Position numbers and translations under genes: made by a program
Shown here: positions 36,201-47,317 of the stretch, piece by piece
How the letters are laid out: every line of letters begins with the position of its first letter
Position numbering within the stretch: position 1 is the first letter of the stretch
Assembly (NCBI RefSeq): GCF_016583765.1
Contig: NZ_NRRR01000001.1
Coordinates: 124,001 to 188,000 of the forward strand
DNA: 64,000 nt
Source: Chromatium weissei
GTDB lineage: Bacteria; Pseudomonadota; Gammaproteobacteria; Chromatiales; Chromatiaceae
Direction of reading: 5' to 3'
The notes under the pieces: model-generated
Told to the model about the DNA's origin: nothing
Databases searched by the model: none
Seen by the model: the letters and a program-made list of their open reading frames with translations, nothing else

Positions 36201-37423
36201 ATGCGCCGACTGGCTTCGGAAATGATCTGTGCAATTCGCACTCGATCTATTTCAGATAATGGACGTTTTTCTAAATCAGACAATGCACTAGACATCTTGG
36301 AACGATAATTAGTGTCTTGCCACAGTGCCTTCATTCGCTCAGAAATAGCAATTCGTGCCACAGGATTCTGTGCGTAATGACGCTGTAAACCAGTTGAAAC
36401 ACGCATTGCATTCTGTGTTCTAAATGATGCGTCTTTATTTTGGGTAATAAAACGTTGCCGCCGCTTCTCTCTAATAGCAGGATTTTCAGCATAGTAACGT
36501 TTCACACCTTGCCGCTGTGCAATACGAAAATTCGGATCACGCCAGAGTTCTTTAATTTGTTTTGAATGTAAATGCAGGTGTTCTAAAAAGGTCATTCGCT
36601 GAATGTTAGATGGAGTGTTATCCCAGCGATTGAAATTTTTATGATGCCGAACAAAAGAACCCGAATGATTCGTTAATCCGCGCACTGCGTTGAATTCATC
36701 AGCTAAGTGGTGAACGAATTGATAATCACCTAAATTGGGCTGGAAAATACGCAAATAGTCATTCAGTCCGGGTTTGACCGGCGCTGTATCAAAAACACCA
36801 GGCATCAGACTGTCATCAGGTGTCAGCATTTGCGCTTCTTTATAGGTTCCATCGCGCAACATGAATCGATGATCGGGCGTGCAGCGAATGGTTGCGCCAT
36901 GATCAAGCGTCAATTCCACCAGTGGCGCAGCAGGGCGAGTGATTCGCGCATGGCGACCTTCAGCGATAACGATCTTGCCGGTCTTGTCCACTGCGTAAAC
37001 GTGGAATTTTTCCTCCGCTGGCAATTGCGCCAGCTCGGCGAAGGTCTTTTTCGTGCCGTCAGCGAGCGTGATCGCGGTGTCGCCGGTGAAGCAGCCAAAG
37101 TTGCCCTGCCCATCCACCAGCAGATAACGCAGCGAAAACTTCTGCGCCATGCGCACCATCGTGTCGTAAATCGCCGAGTCGCCGTGTGGATGATATTTAC
37201 CCATGACATCGCCGACGACGCGGGCGGATTTGCGATAAGCGCGATTCCACACATTGCTCTGCTCGTGCATCGAAAACAGCACCCGTCGATGCACCGGTTT
37301 CAAACCGTCGCGCACATCCGGCAACGCCCGCCCCACAATCACGCTCATCGCGTAATCGAGATAAGACTGGCGCATTTCATCTTCGAGATTGATGGGAAGA
37401 ACTTCGCGGGCAAAATCTGGCAT
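33278..37423 (-). CDS. gyrA: DNA gyrase subunit A, intein-containing
   Basis: Subunit A of gyrase, which introduces negative supercoils. After removal of the intein the protein would be about 862 residues. The ATG at 37423 begins [17 protein letters not shown], aligned with other GyrA; an in-frame start at 37627 is too far upstream. The strand-passage tyrosine is in [11 protein letters not shown]-terminal blades follow, and the [10 protein letters not shown] GyrA box near residue 1070 of the unspliced chain separates it from ParC. The intein sits between GQGNFG and SVDGD, twelve residues before the tyrosine, so splicing must occur for gyrase to work. The first gene of a gyrA-serC-serA-pheA-hisC-tyrA run. 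Confidence 0.97.
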   Translation of the reverse strand: MPDFAREVLPINLEDEMRQSYLDYAMSVIVGRALPDVRDGLKPVHRRVLFSMHEQSNVWNRAYRKSARVVGDVMGKYHPHGDSAIYDTMVRMAQKFSLRYLLVDGQGNFGCFTGDTAITLADGTKKTFAELAQLPAEEKFHVYAVDKTGKIVIAEGRHARITRPAAPLVELTLDHGATIRCTPDHRFMLRDGTYKEAQMLTPDDSLMPGVFDTAPVKPGLNDYLRIFQPNLGDYQFVHHLADEFNAVRGLTNHSGSFVRHHKNFNRWDNTPSNIQRMTFLEHLHLHSKQIKELWRDPNFRIAQRQGVKRYYAENPAIREKRRQRFITQNKDASFRTQNAMRVSTGLQRHYAQNPVARIAISERMKALWQDTNYRSKMSSALSDLEKRPLSEIDRVRIAQIISEASRRMWGNEEKREQIIRAICHAVSSDDVRLKISLAVKRNWRNPEYRAKFSADHHSRMSRILWAKPETRVFHSEKIAQQWQNPTFREAQRQGVCASNAQRLLENPNMMQDINCKAVESLRLNWQIPEYGQQVMRRKISGYVYELIKAFPECEITPDLYESQRHQNWIPHLNKALSYFGDFSKLLESGRNYNHRVIAIRPLIETADTYDITVDEHHNFLLASGVFVHNSVDGDPPAAMRYTEVRMMRLADALLDDLDKETVDFVPNYDNTEHEPTVLPARFPNLLVNGSSGIAVGMATNIPPHNLREVIDACLALIDNPLTTLEELMLIVPGPDFPTAALINGIAGIREAYRTGRGRCVMRARTVSEIQKRSGREAIVVTELPYQVNKARLLERIAELVKEKKIDGIAPDGLRDESDKDGMRIVIELKRDTHAEVLLNNLFQHTQMQQVFGINMVALVDGQPLTLNLKQILEFFLRHRREVVTRRTLFELRKARERAHILEGYAIALANIDAVITTIKAAGNPSEARERLMVGLWSPGSVTAMLARAGAEHTRPDGLEPEFGLNPEGYRLSERQAKAILDLQLQRLTGLEQEKILKEFGEILERIAALLLILSDSVQLMALIREELLAIREQFGDERRTEIQTDHIDLTLEDLITPEELVVTLSHEGYVKAQPISDYQAQRRGGKGKSATSFREEDFIDRIFVANSLDTVLCFSSRGRVYWLKVYELPQAGRSARGRPMVNLLPLEPGERINALLPVRQYEEGYSVFMATSAGTVKKTALTDFSRPQSRGIIAIDLRGDEVLVGVAITDGKQDLMLFASDGKAVRFAESHVRVMGRTAHGVRGIRLQENQKVISLVVPEPGTVLSVTENGYGKRTRVEDFPTKGRGTQGVIGISTSERNGAQVGAVLVRPGDEIMLITEGGTLIRTSVDQIPVVGRAAQGVKLINLSEGERLVYVERIVALEGGVEESGESEEINSQRIE
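35537..37093 (-). mobile_element. GyrA intein with HNH-type homing endonuclease
   Basis: A 519-residue in-frame intein. Splicing block A starts with Cys1 ([13 protein letters not shown]), block B has TPDH (residues 72-75), block F reads [15 protein letters not shown], and block G ends GVFVHN with Asn519; the next extein residue is Ser. An HNH-like module lies at about residues 128-176 (36566-36712), with FVRHHKNFN, then DNTPSNIQ and LEHLHLH. Residues 183-421 hold degenerate repeats of the type W-x-N-P-x-F/Y-R. The whole intein is read in frame with no stop, so splicing and possibly homing can be active. The endonuclease half looks more AT-rich than the flanking gyrA. Confidence 0.95.
35831..36547 (-). 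repeat. Tandem W-x-N-P-x-F/Y-R protein repeats in the intein
   Basis: About twelve degenerate units within the intein, for example [50 protein letters not shown] and NWQIPEY, spaced roughly 15-40 residues. The units are basic and helix-rich, like DNA-binding repeats found in some HNH and GIY-YIG homing enzymes, so they may set target recognition. The function is inferred. Confidence 0.7.
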
Positions 37424-37587
37424 GGGCGTGGTCAACCGACTGGGAAACGACAGCGCACCTTGAGTCAAAAACAGTCGAAATGCGCGTTGTGAATGGGTGA
37501 ATTCTACCACGTTGGCGTTGCAGTCGGTTGCCAGCGGGCTGCGAGCAGCGGACAGTAAGCACACAACATGATCAGCGATATTCACCA

Positions 37588-38706
37588 ATGACTGATTCAA
37601 ACCGCATCGCCTGCTTTTTCTCAACATCCGGTCACAGCGGAGTCGACCGCGCTGCCATTCATCTCATTCCCGCGTTGGCGCGGCGCGGCTATCAGGTCGA
37701 TCTGCTGAAAGTGCGCCAGCACGGGCCAAATTTGCCGCAACCGTTGCCGCCGAACGTGACCGTGATTGATCTCGGCAGTCGCCACACTTACGCCAGCATT
37801 CCGGCGCTGGTGCGTTATCTGCGCCGTTATCAACCGGCAGTGCTGCTGTCCGATAAAGATCGCGTCAATCGCACTGCGTTATTGGCGCGAACGCTGGCGC
37901 GAGTGCCGACGCGCTTGGTGTTCAGTTCGGGAACGACGATTTCGATTGATCTGGCGACTCGTGGCGCAGTGGAACGCTGGGTGCAGCGCACGTCGATGGG
38001 ACGACTGTATCCCTTTGCAAATCAAGTGATTGTCACCAGTGTCGGAGTCGCGGATGACATGGCGCGTTACACCGGGCTGGCGCGGGAACGCATTCGTGTC
38101 GTGCCCTCGCCGGTGATTCCAACCGAGTTATTCGATGCTGAATTACCGCGCCCAGCGCATTCGTGGTTTGGACAACCGGAAATTCCGTTGATTTTGAGCG
38201 CGGGCGAACTGTGCAGCCGCAAAGATTTCACAACGTTAATCGCTGCCTTTGCGCGAGTGCGTGCGCAACGCCCGTGCCGATTGATGATCGTTGGACGCGG
38301 TGCAGCGCGAGCGCGATTGCTGGCGCAGGCAGCGGAATTGGGCGTTGCCGCCGATGTGGAATTGCCGGGATTTGTCGCCGATCTTTACGCTTACATGGCA
38401 CACGCGAATTTGTTCGCATTCACGTCGCGCTGGGAAGGTTTGGGCTTTGTGGTGATTGAAGCGTTGGCCGTCGGAACGCCAGTAGTTTCAACCGATTGTC
38501 CGAGCGGGCCGCGTGAGATTTTGGACGGCGGACGTTATGGGCGACTGGTGACGGTGGGCGATGTGCCCGCGCTGGCGGAGGCGATGTTGGCGACGCTGGC
38601 GCAACCATTGCCGAAAACGGTGTTGCAGCAGGCGGCGCGTCCTTATGACATTGAAACGAGTACCGATGCGTATTTGGAGGCGCTGGAACTTGCAAAACGA
38701 CGCTAA
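37588..38706 (+). CDS. Glycosyltransferase family 4
   Basis: Cytoplasmic sugar transferase for cell-surface glycans. The N-terminal fold begins [17 protein letters not shown]; the GT4 motif is in [14 protein letters not shown] with [14 protein letters not shown] after it. It resembles the GT at 6988-8100 in these segments, so they may be paralogues. The ATG at 37588 is chosen because the frame to 37528 adds unrelated residues. It is divergent from gyrA and converges on ilvC, with a hairpin between. Confidence 0.88.
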   Translation: MTDSNRIACFFSTSGHSGVDRAAIHLIPALARRGYQVDLLKVRQHGPNLPQPLPPNVTVIDLGSRHTYASIPALVRYLRRYQPAVLLSDKDRVNRTALLARTLARVPTRLVFSSGTTISIDLATRGAVERWVQRTSMGRLYPFANQVIVTSVGVADDMARYTGLARERIRVVPSPVIPTELFDAELPRPAHSWFGQPEIPLILSAGELCSRKDFTTLIAAFARVRAQRPCRLMIVGRGAARARLLAQAAELGVAADVELPGFVADLYAYMAHANLFAFTSRWEGLGFVVIEALAVGTPVVSTDCPSGPREILDGGRYGRLVTVGDVPALAEAMLATLAQPLPKTVLQQAARPYDIETSTDAYLEALELAKRR

Positions 38707-38726
38707 TTTCCGCGCCAACCAAATGA

Positions 38727-38756
38727 AATAGCCAACAGATTCTGTTGGCTTATTGA
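38727..38756. terminator. Terminator between glycosyltransferase and ilvC
   Basis: GCCAACA and TGTTGGC form a perfect seven-pair stem around GATTC, flanked by AATA before and TATT after. It lies between convergent genes, so it probably ends both. Confidence 0.7.
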
Positions 38757-38768
38757 ATACGCGCAAAA

Positions 38769-40341
<1,573 letters not shown>

Positions 40342-40345
40342 ATTT

Positions 40346-40837
40346 TTACAACGTCAGACCCGTTTCGCCACGCGTGATACCAGTCGGCCCAGAACGCACC
40401 ACTTCAATCAGCAATCCGGTCGGCACGGCGGCGATGAAGGCATCCAGTTTTTTCGATGCGCCAGTTAATTCAATGACATAGCTGGTTTCCGTCACGTCGA
40501 TGATCTTGGCACGAAAAATCTCAGTCAGGCGTTTGAGTTCCTCCCGATCTGGACGCTCGGCGCGCACCTTCACCATCATCATCTCGCGCTCAATGTGCGG
40601 ACCATCAGATAAATCCAGCACCTTCACCGTATCGATTAACTTATTGAGTTGTTTCTTAATTTGCTCAACGATTTCCTCGCTGCCAGTCGTCACCAGCGTC
40701 ATGCGTGACAGCGTCGAATCGTCGGTCGGCGCAACCGTCAGGGATTCAATGTTGTAGCCCCGCGCTGAAAACAGACCGGCAACCCGCGAGAGCGCCCCAG
40801 CTTCGTTTTCCAGCAACACGGCGATGATATGTCTCAT
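40346..40837 (-). CDS. ilvH: Acetolactate synthase small subunit
   Basis: Regulatory subunit of acetohydroxyacid synthase giving valine feedback. N-terminal ACT domain begins MRHIIAVLLENEAGALSRVAG; FRAKIIDVTETSYVIELTG is the second-domain start. The ATG at 40837 matches homologues and has GAG nine bases before it; 40846 is an alternative. 163 residues. It follows ilvI by 50 bases. Confidence 0.97.
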   Translation of the reverse strand: MRHIIAVLLENEAGALSRVAGLFSARGYNIESLTVAPTDDSTLSRMTLVTTGSEEIVEQIKKQLNKLIDTVKVLDLSDGPHIEREMMMVKVRAERPDREELKRLTEIFRAKIIDVTETSYVIELTGASKKLDAFIAAVPTGLLIEVVRSGPTGITRGETGLTL

Positions 40838-40852
40838 GTTTGTCATCTCGAA

Positions 40853-40876
40853 AAGCCCCCTTAAAAAAGGGGGTTT
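40853..40876 (-). other. Hairpin between ilvI and ilvH
   Basis: CCCCCT and AGGGGG with a six-base loop, extended by A/T pairs, lies between the ilvI stop and the ilvH ribosome site. No long T-run follows on the transcribed strand, so it may tune the IlvI:IlvH ratio instead of ending transcription. Confidence 0.5.
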
Positions 40877-40887
40877 GGGGGAATTTT

Positions 40888-42651
40888 TCAGGCCAGTTCG
40901 CGCTCGGTCAAACCCGGCGCAAGGTGCATTTCATGGTGTCCCTTGCCCGCCGCAATCATCGGATAAACGTTAGCGGTTGGATCAACGACAACATCGAGGA
41001 ATACAAAGCGATCTTTCAGCGCGAATGCTTCTTGCAATGCGCCTTCTAAATCATTCGGTTTATTCACGCGCATTCCGATATGACCAAAACTCTCAGCAAG
41101 TTTGACAAAATCCGGCAGCGCATCGACATAAGAATGTGAATAGCGACTTTCATAAAACAATTCCTGCCATTGCCGCACCATTCCCATATAACCGTTATTG
41201 AGCAGCAGAACTTTAATAGGCAAATTGTATTGCTTGCAGGTCGCCATTTCTTGAATGCACATTAAAATACTGGCTTCACCAGAAACGCAGGCAACGGGCG
41301 CGTCTGGAAATGCCAATTGCACGCCCATCGCTGCAGGTAGTCCAAAACCCATCGTGCCCAGTCCACCGGAATTGATCCACCGCCGAGGTTGATCAAATGG
41401 ATAAAACTGCGCCGCAAACATTTGATGCTGACCAACATCCGAAGTTAAATAGAGATCGCCATTCGTAACCTTGTACAGCGTTTCAATTGCAAACTGCGGT
41501 TTAATTAAAGTGCTGGTGCGGTCGTATTCCAGACAATTCATTGCACGCCAATCGTTAATTTTCAACCACCAATCAGCGACTTGTGCGGAGTCTGGACGCG
41601 ATTTTTGTGCCTGATAAAGCGATAGCATTTCCGTTAAAACGTTTGCAACCTGTCCGACAATGGGCACATCAACACGAACGTTTTTAGAAATAGATGACGG
41701 ATCAACATCAATGTGAATGATTTTGGCATGAGGACAAAAATCGGCAATTTTTCCGGTCACGCGATCATCAAAACGTGCACCGACAGCAATTAACAAATCG
41801 GCTTCGTGCATTGCCATATTGGCTTCATAGGTTCCGTGCATTCCTAACATGCCAATGAATTGACCATCGGTAGACGGAAATGCACCAAGTCCCATTAACG
41901 TGCTGGTAATTGGAAAACCGCTGGCGCGTACCAATGCTGTCAATTGCGCGGAGCCTTCACCGAGTACGACTCCACCGCCAATATAAAATACTGGGCGTGT
42001 CGCTTGCAGCATTAAATCAATGGCTTTTTTAATTTGACCGGAATGTCCTTTTTCCACTGGGTTATAGGAACGCAATTGAATATCACGTGGATAGCGATAA
42101 GGAATTTTGATATTGGGATCGGTCACATCTTTTGGAATATCAATGACTACCGGTCCCGGTCGTCCAGTGGTTGCAATATGAAATGCTTTGCGAATGGTCA
42201 GCGCCAAATCGCGCACGTCTTTAACCAGAAAGTTGTGTTTCACGCAGGGGCGCGTAATGCCAACCGTATCAACCTCTTGGAACGCATCGCTACCGATGAC
42301 TGGTGTCGGCACCTGCCCAGTCAATACCACCAGCGGAATGGAATCCATATACGCTGTGGCAATTCCGGTCACTGCGTTGGTTGCGCCGGGTCCAGAAGTG
42401 ACGAGACACACGCCACATTTGCCGGTTGCTCGCGCATAACCGTCGGCGGCATGGGCAGCACCCTGCTCGTGGCGAACGAGAATGTGACGAACACCGCCAC
42501 GCTTAAATAGCGCGTCGTAAATATGCAACACCGAGCCACCGGGATAACCGAAGACGAGTTCAACGCCCTCATCGAGCAGTGCCTGCACGACGATTTCCGC
42601 GCCACTCAATTCGCTGGATGTTTCATTCGATTTCATTTCTGTCAGTGCCAT
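40888..42651 (-). CDS. ilvI: Acetolactate synthase large subunit
   Basis: Catalytic subunit that joins two pyruvates, or pyruvate and ketobutyrate, using ThDP and FAD. ThDP/FAD segments include FGYPGGSVLHIYDAL, SGPGATNAVTGIATA, RFDDRVTGKIADF and GEASILMCIQEMAT. 587 residues. First gene of the ilv unit. A GCGCCTG-type hairpin at 42682-42708 lies in its leader and could take part in attenuation, but no leader peptide was found. Confidence 0.97.
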   Translation of the reverse strand: MALTEMKSNETSSELSGAEIVVQALLDEGVELVFGYPGGSVLHIYDALFKRGGVRHILVRHEQGAAHAADGYARATGKCGVCLVTSGPGATNAVTGIATAYMDSIPLVVLTGQVPTPVIGSDAFQEVDTVGITRPCVKHNFLVKDVRDLALTIRKAFHIATTGRPGPVVIDIPKDVTDPNIKIPYRYPRDIQLRSYNPVEKGHSGQIKKAIDLMLQATRPVFYIGGGVVLGEGSAQLTALVRASGFPITSTLMGLGAFPSTDGQFIGMLGMHGTYEANMAMHEADLLIAVGARFDDRVTGKIADFCPHAKIIHIDVDPSSISKNVRVDVPIVGQVANVLTEMLSLYQAQKSRPDSAQVADWWLKINDWRAMNCLEYDRTSTLIKPQFAIETLYKVTNGDLYLTSDVGQHQMFAAQFYPFDQPRRWINSGGLGTMGFGLPAAMGVQLAFPDAPVACVSGEASILMCIQEMATCKQYNLPIKVLLLNNGYMGMVRQWQELFYESRYSHSYVDALPDFVKLAESFGHIGMRVNKPNDLEGALQEAFALKDRFVFLDVVVDPTANVYPMIAAGKGHHEMHLAPGLTERELA

Positions 42652-42761
42652 CTGCGACCTCTCGTTAACCCGCGTCTGAAGCAGGCGCGACAGTAAGAAA
42701 AGCGCCTGAAACTACAGTGATCATCATTGACGGTCAAGCCTGCGACCATGCTGCAAATGAT

Positions 42762-43811
42762 TCAGACCGTGCGCCCAATTTTCAACACACTTGACCGTGA
42801 ATTGGACATGCCATAAGCGCGATCGTGAATTTTTTGTAAAAATTCCAACTCTTCCCACGCATCCGCTGGCCAACCACCGGGCGATCCCTGATCACCCAAG
42901 GTTAAATCCTGAAAAAAAGTCTCAAATGCTTCTACATCGCCCCAACCAATGGTGAGGTGATTGAGCGCCTCAGGAAAAGTCGTTTCGAGAACGCATGGAA
43001 TACCACTTGTACCGGATTGCCAGCCGCGATCAACAAGCGTTGAATTGGCAAACGCAGTTGGAGAAAAAGGCTCCATCAAATCAGTTAGTTGCGAATTCGT
43101 GTTATAGCGAGTTTCCGGCAAACTATTCAGCAACAAATCCACAAAGGTTCTAATTGAATCTTTCGGATGTTCAAATGCCAATTTCAATGTATACAAATCG
43201 GTCCAATCGAAATAATTAGAATGCACTTTTTGCACACCGATAACGCGTGCACGTAAACGAATCACCGGCAAACCTCGTGTTCCTGCAATTGATAATCGAA
43301 TACTCTGGTTTTCTTCATACGCACTTGAAACAGTAACCTTATGTTCACCCGTCGCAATTTGTGCCAGCATTCGCCGCAATTCATTCGTATCTACAACAGT
43401 AATTTCTAAATCTCGCACCAAACCACTGCTGTCTTCAGCAATCATTGATGATTGACCACCATTCAGCATTTTTAAGAGTTTTTCTAATCGCGCATGACTG
43501 CGCGGCGACAGACTATAAAAGCGCACTGCAATTAAATAAGTTCCATTTTGCAGCCGTTTAACCCGCACCAATTGCGCATCTGCAGTAATCTTTTCACCTT
43601 GTTTCCAAGGCAAAACTAAACGCACTGAACCCGTTTCTTGCGGTGGTTGTTCATTAATAATAAAGAGCGCGCCACCCCAAGACAGGTCTTGATTGATTGC
43701 GTGCATTGATTCCGTCATTCGTGAAAAAGTGACCCTAATCGGAATGTTGACCTGAATTCGCGTTTGCGTACGACGCTCTGAAATACTGGATTCGCTGGGA
43801 GCTTGATACAT
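42762..43811 (-). CDS. PilZ domain protein, possible c-di-GMP receptor
   Basis: The first 100 residues form a PilZ domain with the arginine pair (ERRTQTR) and the DLSWGGALF motif, both needed to bind c-di-GMP. The rest (about 200 residues) is unfamiliar; part may be a second, diverged beta-barrel. The ATG at 43811 (MYQAPSES) is preferred because an N-terminal extension to 43898 has no PilZ content; this choice is uncertain. Divergent from proS. It may respond to the window's GGDEF enzyme, but this is inference. Confidence 0.8.
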   Translation of the reverse strand: MYQAPSESSISERRTQTRIQVNIPIRVTFSRMTESMHAINQDLSWGGALFIINEQPPQETGSVRLVLPWKQGEKITADAQLVRVKRLQNGTYLIAVRFYSLSPRSHARLEKLLKMLNGGQSSMIAEDSSGLVRDLEITVVDTNELRRMLAQIATGEHKVTVSSAYEENQSIRLSIAGTRGLPVIRLRARVIGVQKVHSNYFDWTDLYTLKLAFEHPKDSIRTFVDLLLNSLPETRYNTNSQLTDLMEPFSPTAFANSTLVDRGWQSGTSGIPCVLETTFPEALNHLTIGWGDVEAFETFFQDLTLGDQGSPGGWPADAWEELEFLQKIHDRAYGMSNSRSSVLKIGRTV

Positions 43812-43925
43812 ATCTGGTATGCCTGGATAACCGCTGCGACAACGCGCAGACAACGTAGCGAAAAAGTTGTTTCTAACCGAATTGAACCATAAACTCACGC
43901 GCTTTTACTGGCAATGACCTCTCTT

Positions 43926-45650
43926 ATGCGCGTTTCACAGTTTCCACTTCACACAATCAAAGAAATTCCCGCCGATGCCGAAATTGCAAGTCATCGCTTA
44001 ATGTTACGAGCCGGACTCATTCGCAAACTTGCCGCTGGTTTATACACTTGGCTTCCATTAGGACTACGCGTTTTACGCAAAGTAGAACGAATTGTGCGCG
44101 AAGAAATGAATCACGCTGGCGCATTAGAAGTTGCGATGCCTGCCGTGCAACCTGCTGAATTATGGCAAGAATCTGGACGCTGGGAAAAATACGGTCCAGA
44201 ACTATTGCGATTGCGTGATCGTCATCAACGCGACTTTTGTTTTGGACCAACGCACGAGGAAATTATTACCGATTTAGCTCGCAACGAATTAAAAAGTTAT
44301 AAACAATTACCCATCAATTTTTATCAAATTCAAACGAAATTCCGTGATGAAATTCGCCCGCGTTTTGGTGTCATGCGCGCACGAGAATTTTTAATGAAAG
44401 ATGCGTATTCATTTCATCTTAACGACGAATCATTAGCACAAACTTATCAGCAAATGCACGCGACCTACTGCCGCATTTTTAATCGCTGCGGCTTGAATTT
44501 CCGTTCAGTACAAGCCGACACCGGCAGTATTGGCGGCAATGCTTCACATGAATTCCACGTTCTCGCCGCTTCTGGTGAAGATGCGATTGCTTTTTCTACT
44601 GCAAGCGATTACGCCGCTAATGTCGAATTAGCTGAAGCAGTGCCATGCGCAACAACGCTGCCATTACCGAATGAATCAGCGCGACTTATTGATACGCCAA
44701 ATGCGCGAACAATTGCTGATTTAGTTGCGCAATTCAATCAACCTGTAACGCAGACCGTTAAAACATTAATTGTCGCTGCTTCTGATGCAATGAATACGCC
44801 TTTAATCGCATTGGTGGTGCGCGGCGATCACGAATTAAATGTCATTAAAGCAGAAAAATTACCGCAGGTAGCAACGCCATTACGCATGGCAACTGAAGCA
44901 GAAATTCGTACCGTTATTGGTGCTGGACCTGGTTCGCTCGGCCCAAAAGAATTGCCAATTCCCTGTATTGTTGATCGCACAGTTGCGGTGACCGCAGATT
45001 TCAGTGCCGGCGCAAATCAAGATGGAAAACATTGGTTCGGATTGAATTGGGGACGCGATTTACCATTGCCGGAAATAGCCGATTTGCGCAATGTTATTGA
45101 AGGCGATGCCAGCCCGGATGGTATAGGCACATTGACAATTGCACGCGGTATTGAAGTGGGTCATATTTTTCAATTGGGACGTAAATACAGCGCCGCATTA
45201 AATGCAACGGTACTCGGCGAAGATGGACGTGCAACGACATTAACAATGGGTTGTTACGGCATTGGTGTATCACGCGTTGTTGCCGCAGCAATTGAACAAC
45301 ATCACGATGAACGTGGCATTATTTGGCCGAGTCCAATTGCACCCTTTGAAGTCGCGTTAATTCCAATGAAGCTCGGCAAATCCTATCGAGTACGCGAATT
45401 GACCGAGCAACTTTATGCCGACCTTCAATCCGCTGGAATTGAAGTGTTGCTTGATGATCGTGATGCACGTCCCGGTGTCATGTTTGCGGATATTGAATTG
45501 ATTGGTATTCCGCATCGTATTGTCATTGGAGATAAAGGCATTGATGACGGTCTGGTAGAATACAAAGGGCGTACCGATACAGAAATGCAGCTCATTCCCG
45601 TTGCAGAAATCGTCGATTTTATTCGCAATCGCTTGAATACAGCAGTCTAA
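43926..45650 (+). CDS. proS: Prolyl-tRNA synthetase
   Basis: Class II aminoacyl-tRNA synthetase charging tRNA-Pro. The N-terminal start [23 protein letters not shown] aligns with bacterial ProS, so ATG 43926 is used; 43914 is in frame and adds four residues. Motif 2 [17 protein letters not shown] and motif 3 [10 protein letters not shown] are seen, with a YbaK-like editing insertion at about residues 225-385. 574 residues, standard prokaryotic type. Confidence 0.97.
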   Translation: MRVSQFPLHTIKEIPADAEIASHRLMLRAGLIRKLAAGLYTWLPLGLRVLRKVERIVREEMNHAGALEVAMPAVQPAELWQESGRWEKYGPELLRLRDRHQRDFCFGPTHEEIITDLARNELKSYKQLPINFYQIQTKFRDEIRPRFGVMRAREFLMKDAYSFHLNDESLAQTYQQMHATYCRIFNRCGLNFRSVQADTGSIGGNASHEFHVLAASGEDAIAFSTASDYAANVELAEAVPCATTLPLPNESARLIDTPNARTIADLVAQFNQPVTQTVKTLIVAASDAMNTPLIALVVRGDHELNVIKAEKLPQVATPLRMATEAEIRTVIGAGPGSLGPKELPIPCIVDRTVAVTADFSAGANQDGKHWFGLNWGRDLPLPEIADLRNVIEGDASPDGIGTLTIARGIEVGHIFQLGRKYSAALNATVLGEDGRATTLTMGCYGIGVSRVVAAAIEQHHDERGIIWPSPIAPFEVALIPMKLGKSYRVRELTEQLYADLQSAGIEVLLDDRDARPGVMFADIELIGIPHRIVIGDKGIDDGLVEYKGRTDTEMQLIPVAEIVDFIRNRLNTAV

Positions 45651-45675
45651 AACATCATTAAAATAGCAGGATGAC

Positions 45676-46191
45676 ATGACAAAAGAAGCCTCTTTTAATC
45701 GCAATGAACTTCTTGCCTGTGGTCGAGGCGAGCTTTTTGGTTCTGGAAATGCGCAATTACCGGTTCCCAATATGCTGATGATGGATCGTATTATTCGTAT
45801 TGCCAATTTCGGTGGTGCGAATAGCAAAGGTGAAATTCTTGCTGAATTGGACATCACACCAGAACTTTGGTTTTTTCAATGCCATTTTCCCGGTGATCCG
45901 GTAATGCCCGGCTGTCTCGGTTTAGATGCGCTTTGGCAACTCGTTGGTTTTTATTTGGGTTGGATTGGTAATCCAGGTCACGGACGGGCGCTCGGCGTTG
46001 GTGAAGTTAAATTCACTGGTCAGGTATTACCCACTGCAACCAAAGTAACCTATCACATTGATATGAAGAGAATTATTACTCGTAAATTGGTTTTAGGTAT
46101 TGGTGATGGCGTGGTGCAGGTCGATGGACGCACGATTTATACCGCTAAAGATTTGCGTGTTGGTTTATTCACTTCAACTGATGGCTTTTAA
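45676..46191 (+). CDS. fabA: 3-hydroxydecanoyl-ACP dehydratase
   Basis: Dehydratase-isomerase that starts unsaturated fatty acid synthesis. The catalytic histidine and aspartate are in [32 protein letters not shown] is the typical start. 171 residues. It follows proS by 25 bases, so it may be co-transcribed. fabB, the usual next gene, is not here. A terminator follows. Confidence 0.97.
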   Translation: MTKEASFNRNELLACGRGELFGSGNAQLPVPNMLMMDRIIRIANFGGANSKGEILAELDITPELWFFQCHFPGDPVMPGCLGLDALWQLVGFYLGWIGNPGHGRALGVGEVKFTGQVLPTATKVTYHIDMKRIITRKLVLGIGDGVVQVDGRTIYTAKDLRVGLFTSTDGF

Positions 46192-46235
46192 TCGCGGCGC
46201 ATCACGCTAAAACGGATATTCAATGCAGTGAATCA

Positions 46236-46262
46236 CCCCGATTAAACAATCGGGGTTTTTTA
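46236..46262 (+). terminator. Rho-independent terminator after fabA
   Basis: CCCCGATT and AATCGGGG, eight perfect pairs with a four-base loop, followed by six T. It ends the proS-fabA unit. Confidence 0.9.
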
Positions 46263-46273
46263 TGGAGAAACCA

Positions 46274-47317
46274 ATGAACATCATTTTCTGGTTCAAAAAT
46301 TGGTTACATTGGCTTGTTCCGGCTAAACAGCGCCCTTTACCTGTGGCGCAATTCAAAAAAACGGATCATCCTTTTGGTAAAGAATGCGCGCAAATCTCCA
46401 CAGCACCGATAGATTGTTTGGATTGGAGTTGGTGTCCATTAAATCTCGAACGTGATTACACTGCATGGTTATTAGATTTGGAGTTTTTGACTTCACAACC
46501 CTTAAGTAATAGTGAAAATGAAGCATTAAAAACTTTTGAACAACTTTTAACTAATGGTCAAACAATGGCGCAAATGGTGCCGCGTTTACCTGCAATCATT
46601 CCGCAATTGATGCAGAGTTTGAAAGATGACAATATCAGTGGTGCGCAGTTAGCACAGCAAATTGCACGTGATCCGGTATTGGTTGGCGAAGTCATTGGTT
46701 TGGCGAATACGCCTTATTATCGTCGATGTCATCGAATTACCAGTATTGAACAAGCAATTCTTTTGCTCGGTCAAAATGGATTGCGACAGTTGATTTCACG
46801 CGTGGCTTTTTATCCGATTCTTAATGTTAATTCTCATACGATGACGCGATTACATGGAGCACGGCTTTGGCATCAATCAGAACACTGTGCATTAATTTGT
46901 CGTAAAATTGCCGAACACGAAAAGACGGATTCCTTTGCAGCGTATTTAGCTGGTTTAGTCTCTAATGTGGGTTTGTTAGTTGGATTACGATTGATAGACA
47001 AATTATTTACAGTAAAGGCAGTTTCTTTACTGCATTCGTGGGCGTTTTATCAGGTGTTTAATACTTTAGCTAGACGCTTATCTTTTACTATTGTGACCGA
47101 GTGGGGTTTTCCAAAAGCAGTGACGCAAGCTCTGTTTGAACAAACAGATGATTCCACATTAACAATACAGACGTTATTAGGTCGAATTTTAAGTGCGGGT
47201 GATCATTATAGTAAACTGTACATTCTCAATGCACACCAGCGAATGCCAGAAATGCGTGATTCGCAAGACATCATGAATCATCCTTGTTATCGTCAATTTT
47301 GCAATGACACACATTAA
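46274..47317 (+). CDS. HDOD domain protein
   Basis: HDOD signalling domain, related to HD phosphohydrolases but without catalytic HD residues. Typical segments are MVPRLPAIIPQLMQSLKDD, IARDPVLVGEVIGLANTPYY and ITSIEQAILLLGQNGLRQL. The first 80 residues have no clear domain. The ATG at 46274 has GGAG seven bases before it; the ATG at 46262 lies inside the terminator. 347 residues. It overlaps holC by 14 bases, an odd coupling. Confidence 0.85.
   Translation: MNIIFWFKNWLHWLVPAKQRPLPVAQFKKTDHPFGKECAQISTAPIDCLDWSWCPLNLERDYTAWLLDLEFLTSQPLSNSENEALKTFEQLLTNGQTMAQMVPRLPAIIPQLMQSLKDDNISGAQLAQQIARDPVLVGEVIGLANTPYYRRCHRITSIEQAILLLGQNGLRQLISRVAFYPILNVNSHTMTRLHGARLWHQSEHCALICRKIAEHEKTDSFAAYLAGLVSNVGLLVGLRLIDKLFTVKAVSLLHSWAFYQVFNTLARRLSFTIVTEWGFPKAVTQALFEQTDDSTLTIQTLLGRILSAGDHYSKLYILNAHQRMPEMRDSQDIMNHPCYRQFCNDTH

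Noticed and set aside
35831-36547. CRISPR-like or tandem DNA repeat
   Set aside because: The repetition is at protein level and irregular in spacing; the DNA copies are too divergent for CRISPR.
33278-37423. ParC instead of GyrA
   Set aside because: The QRRGGKG box and the GNFG-SVDGD sequence around the intein are GyrA-type; ParC has a different motif there and no GyrA box.
42682-42708. ilvI attenuator
   Set aside because: A CAGGCGC/GCGCCTG hairpin exists in the leader, but no leader peptide rich in branched-chain codons and no T-run were found.
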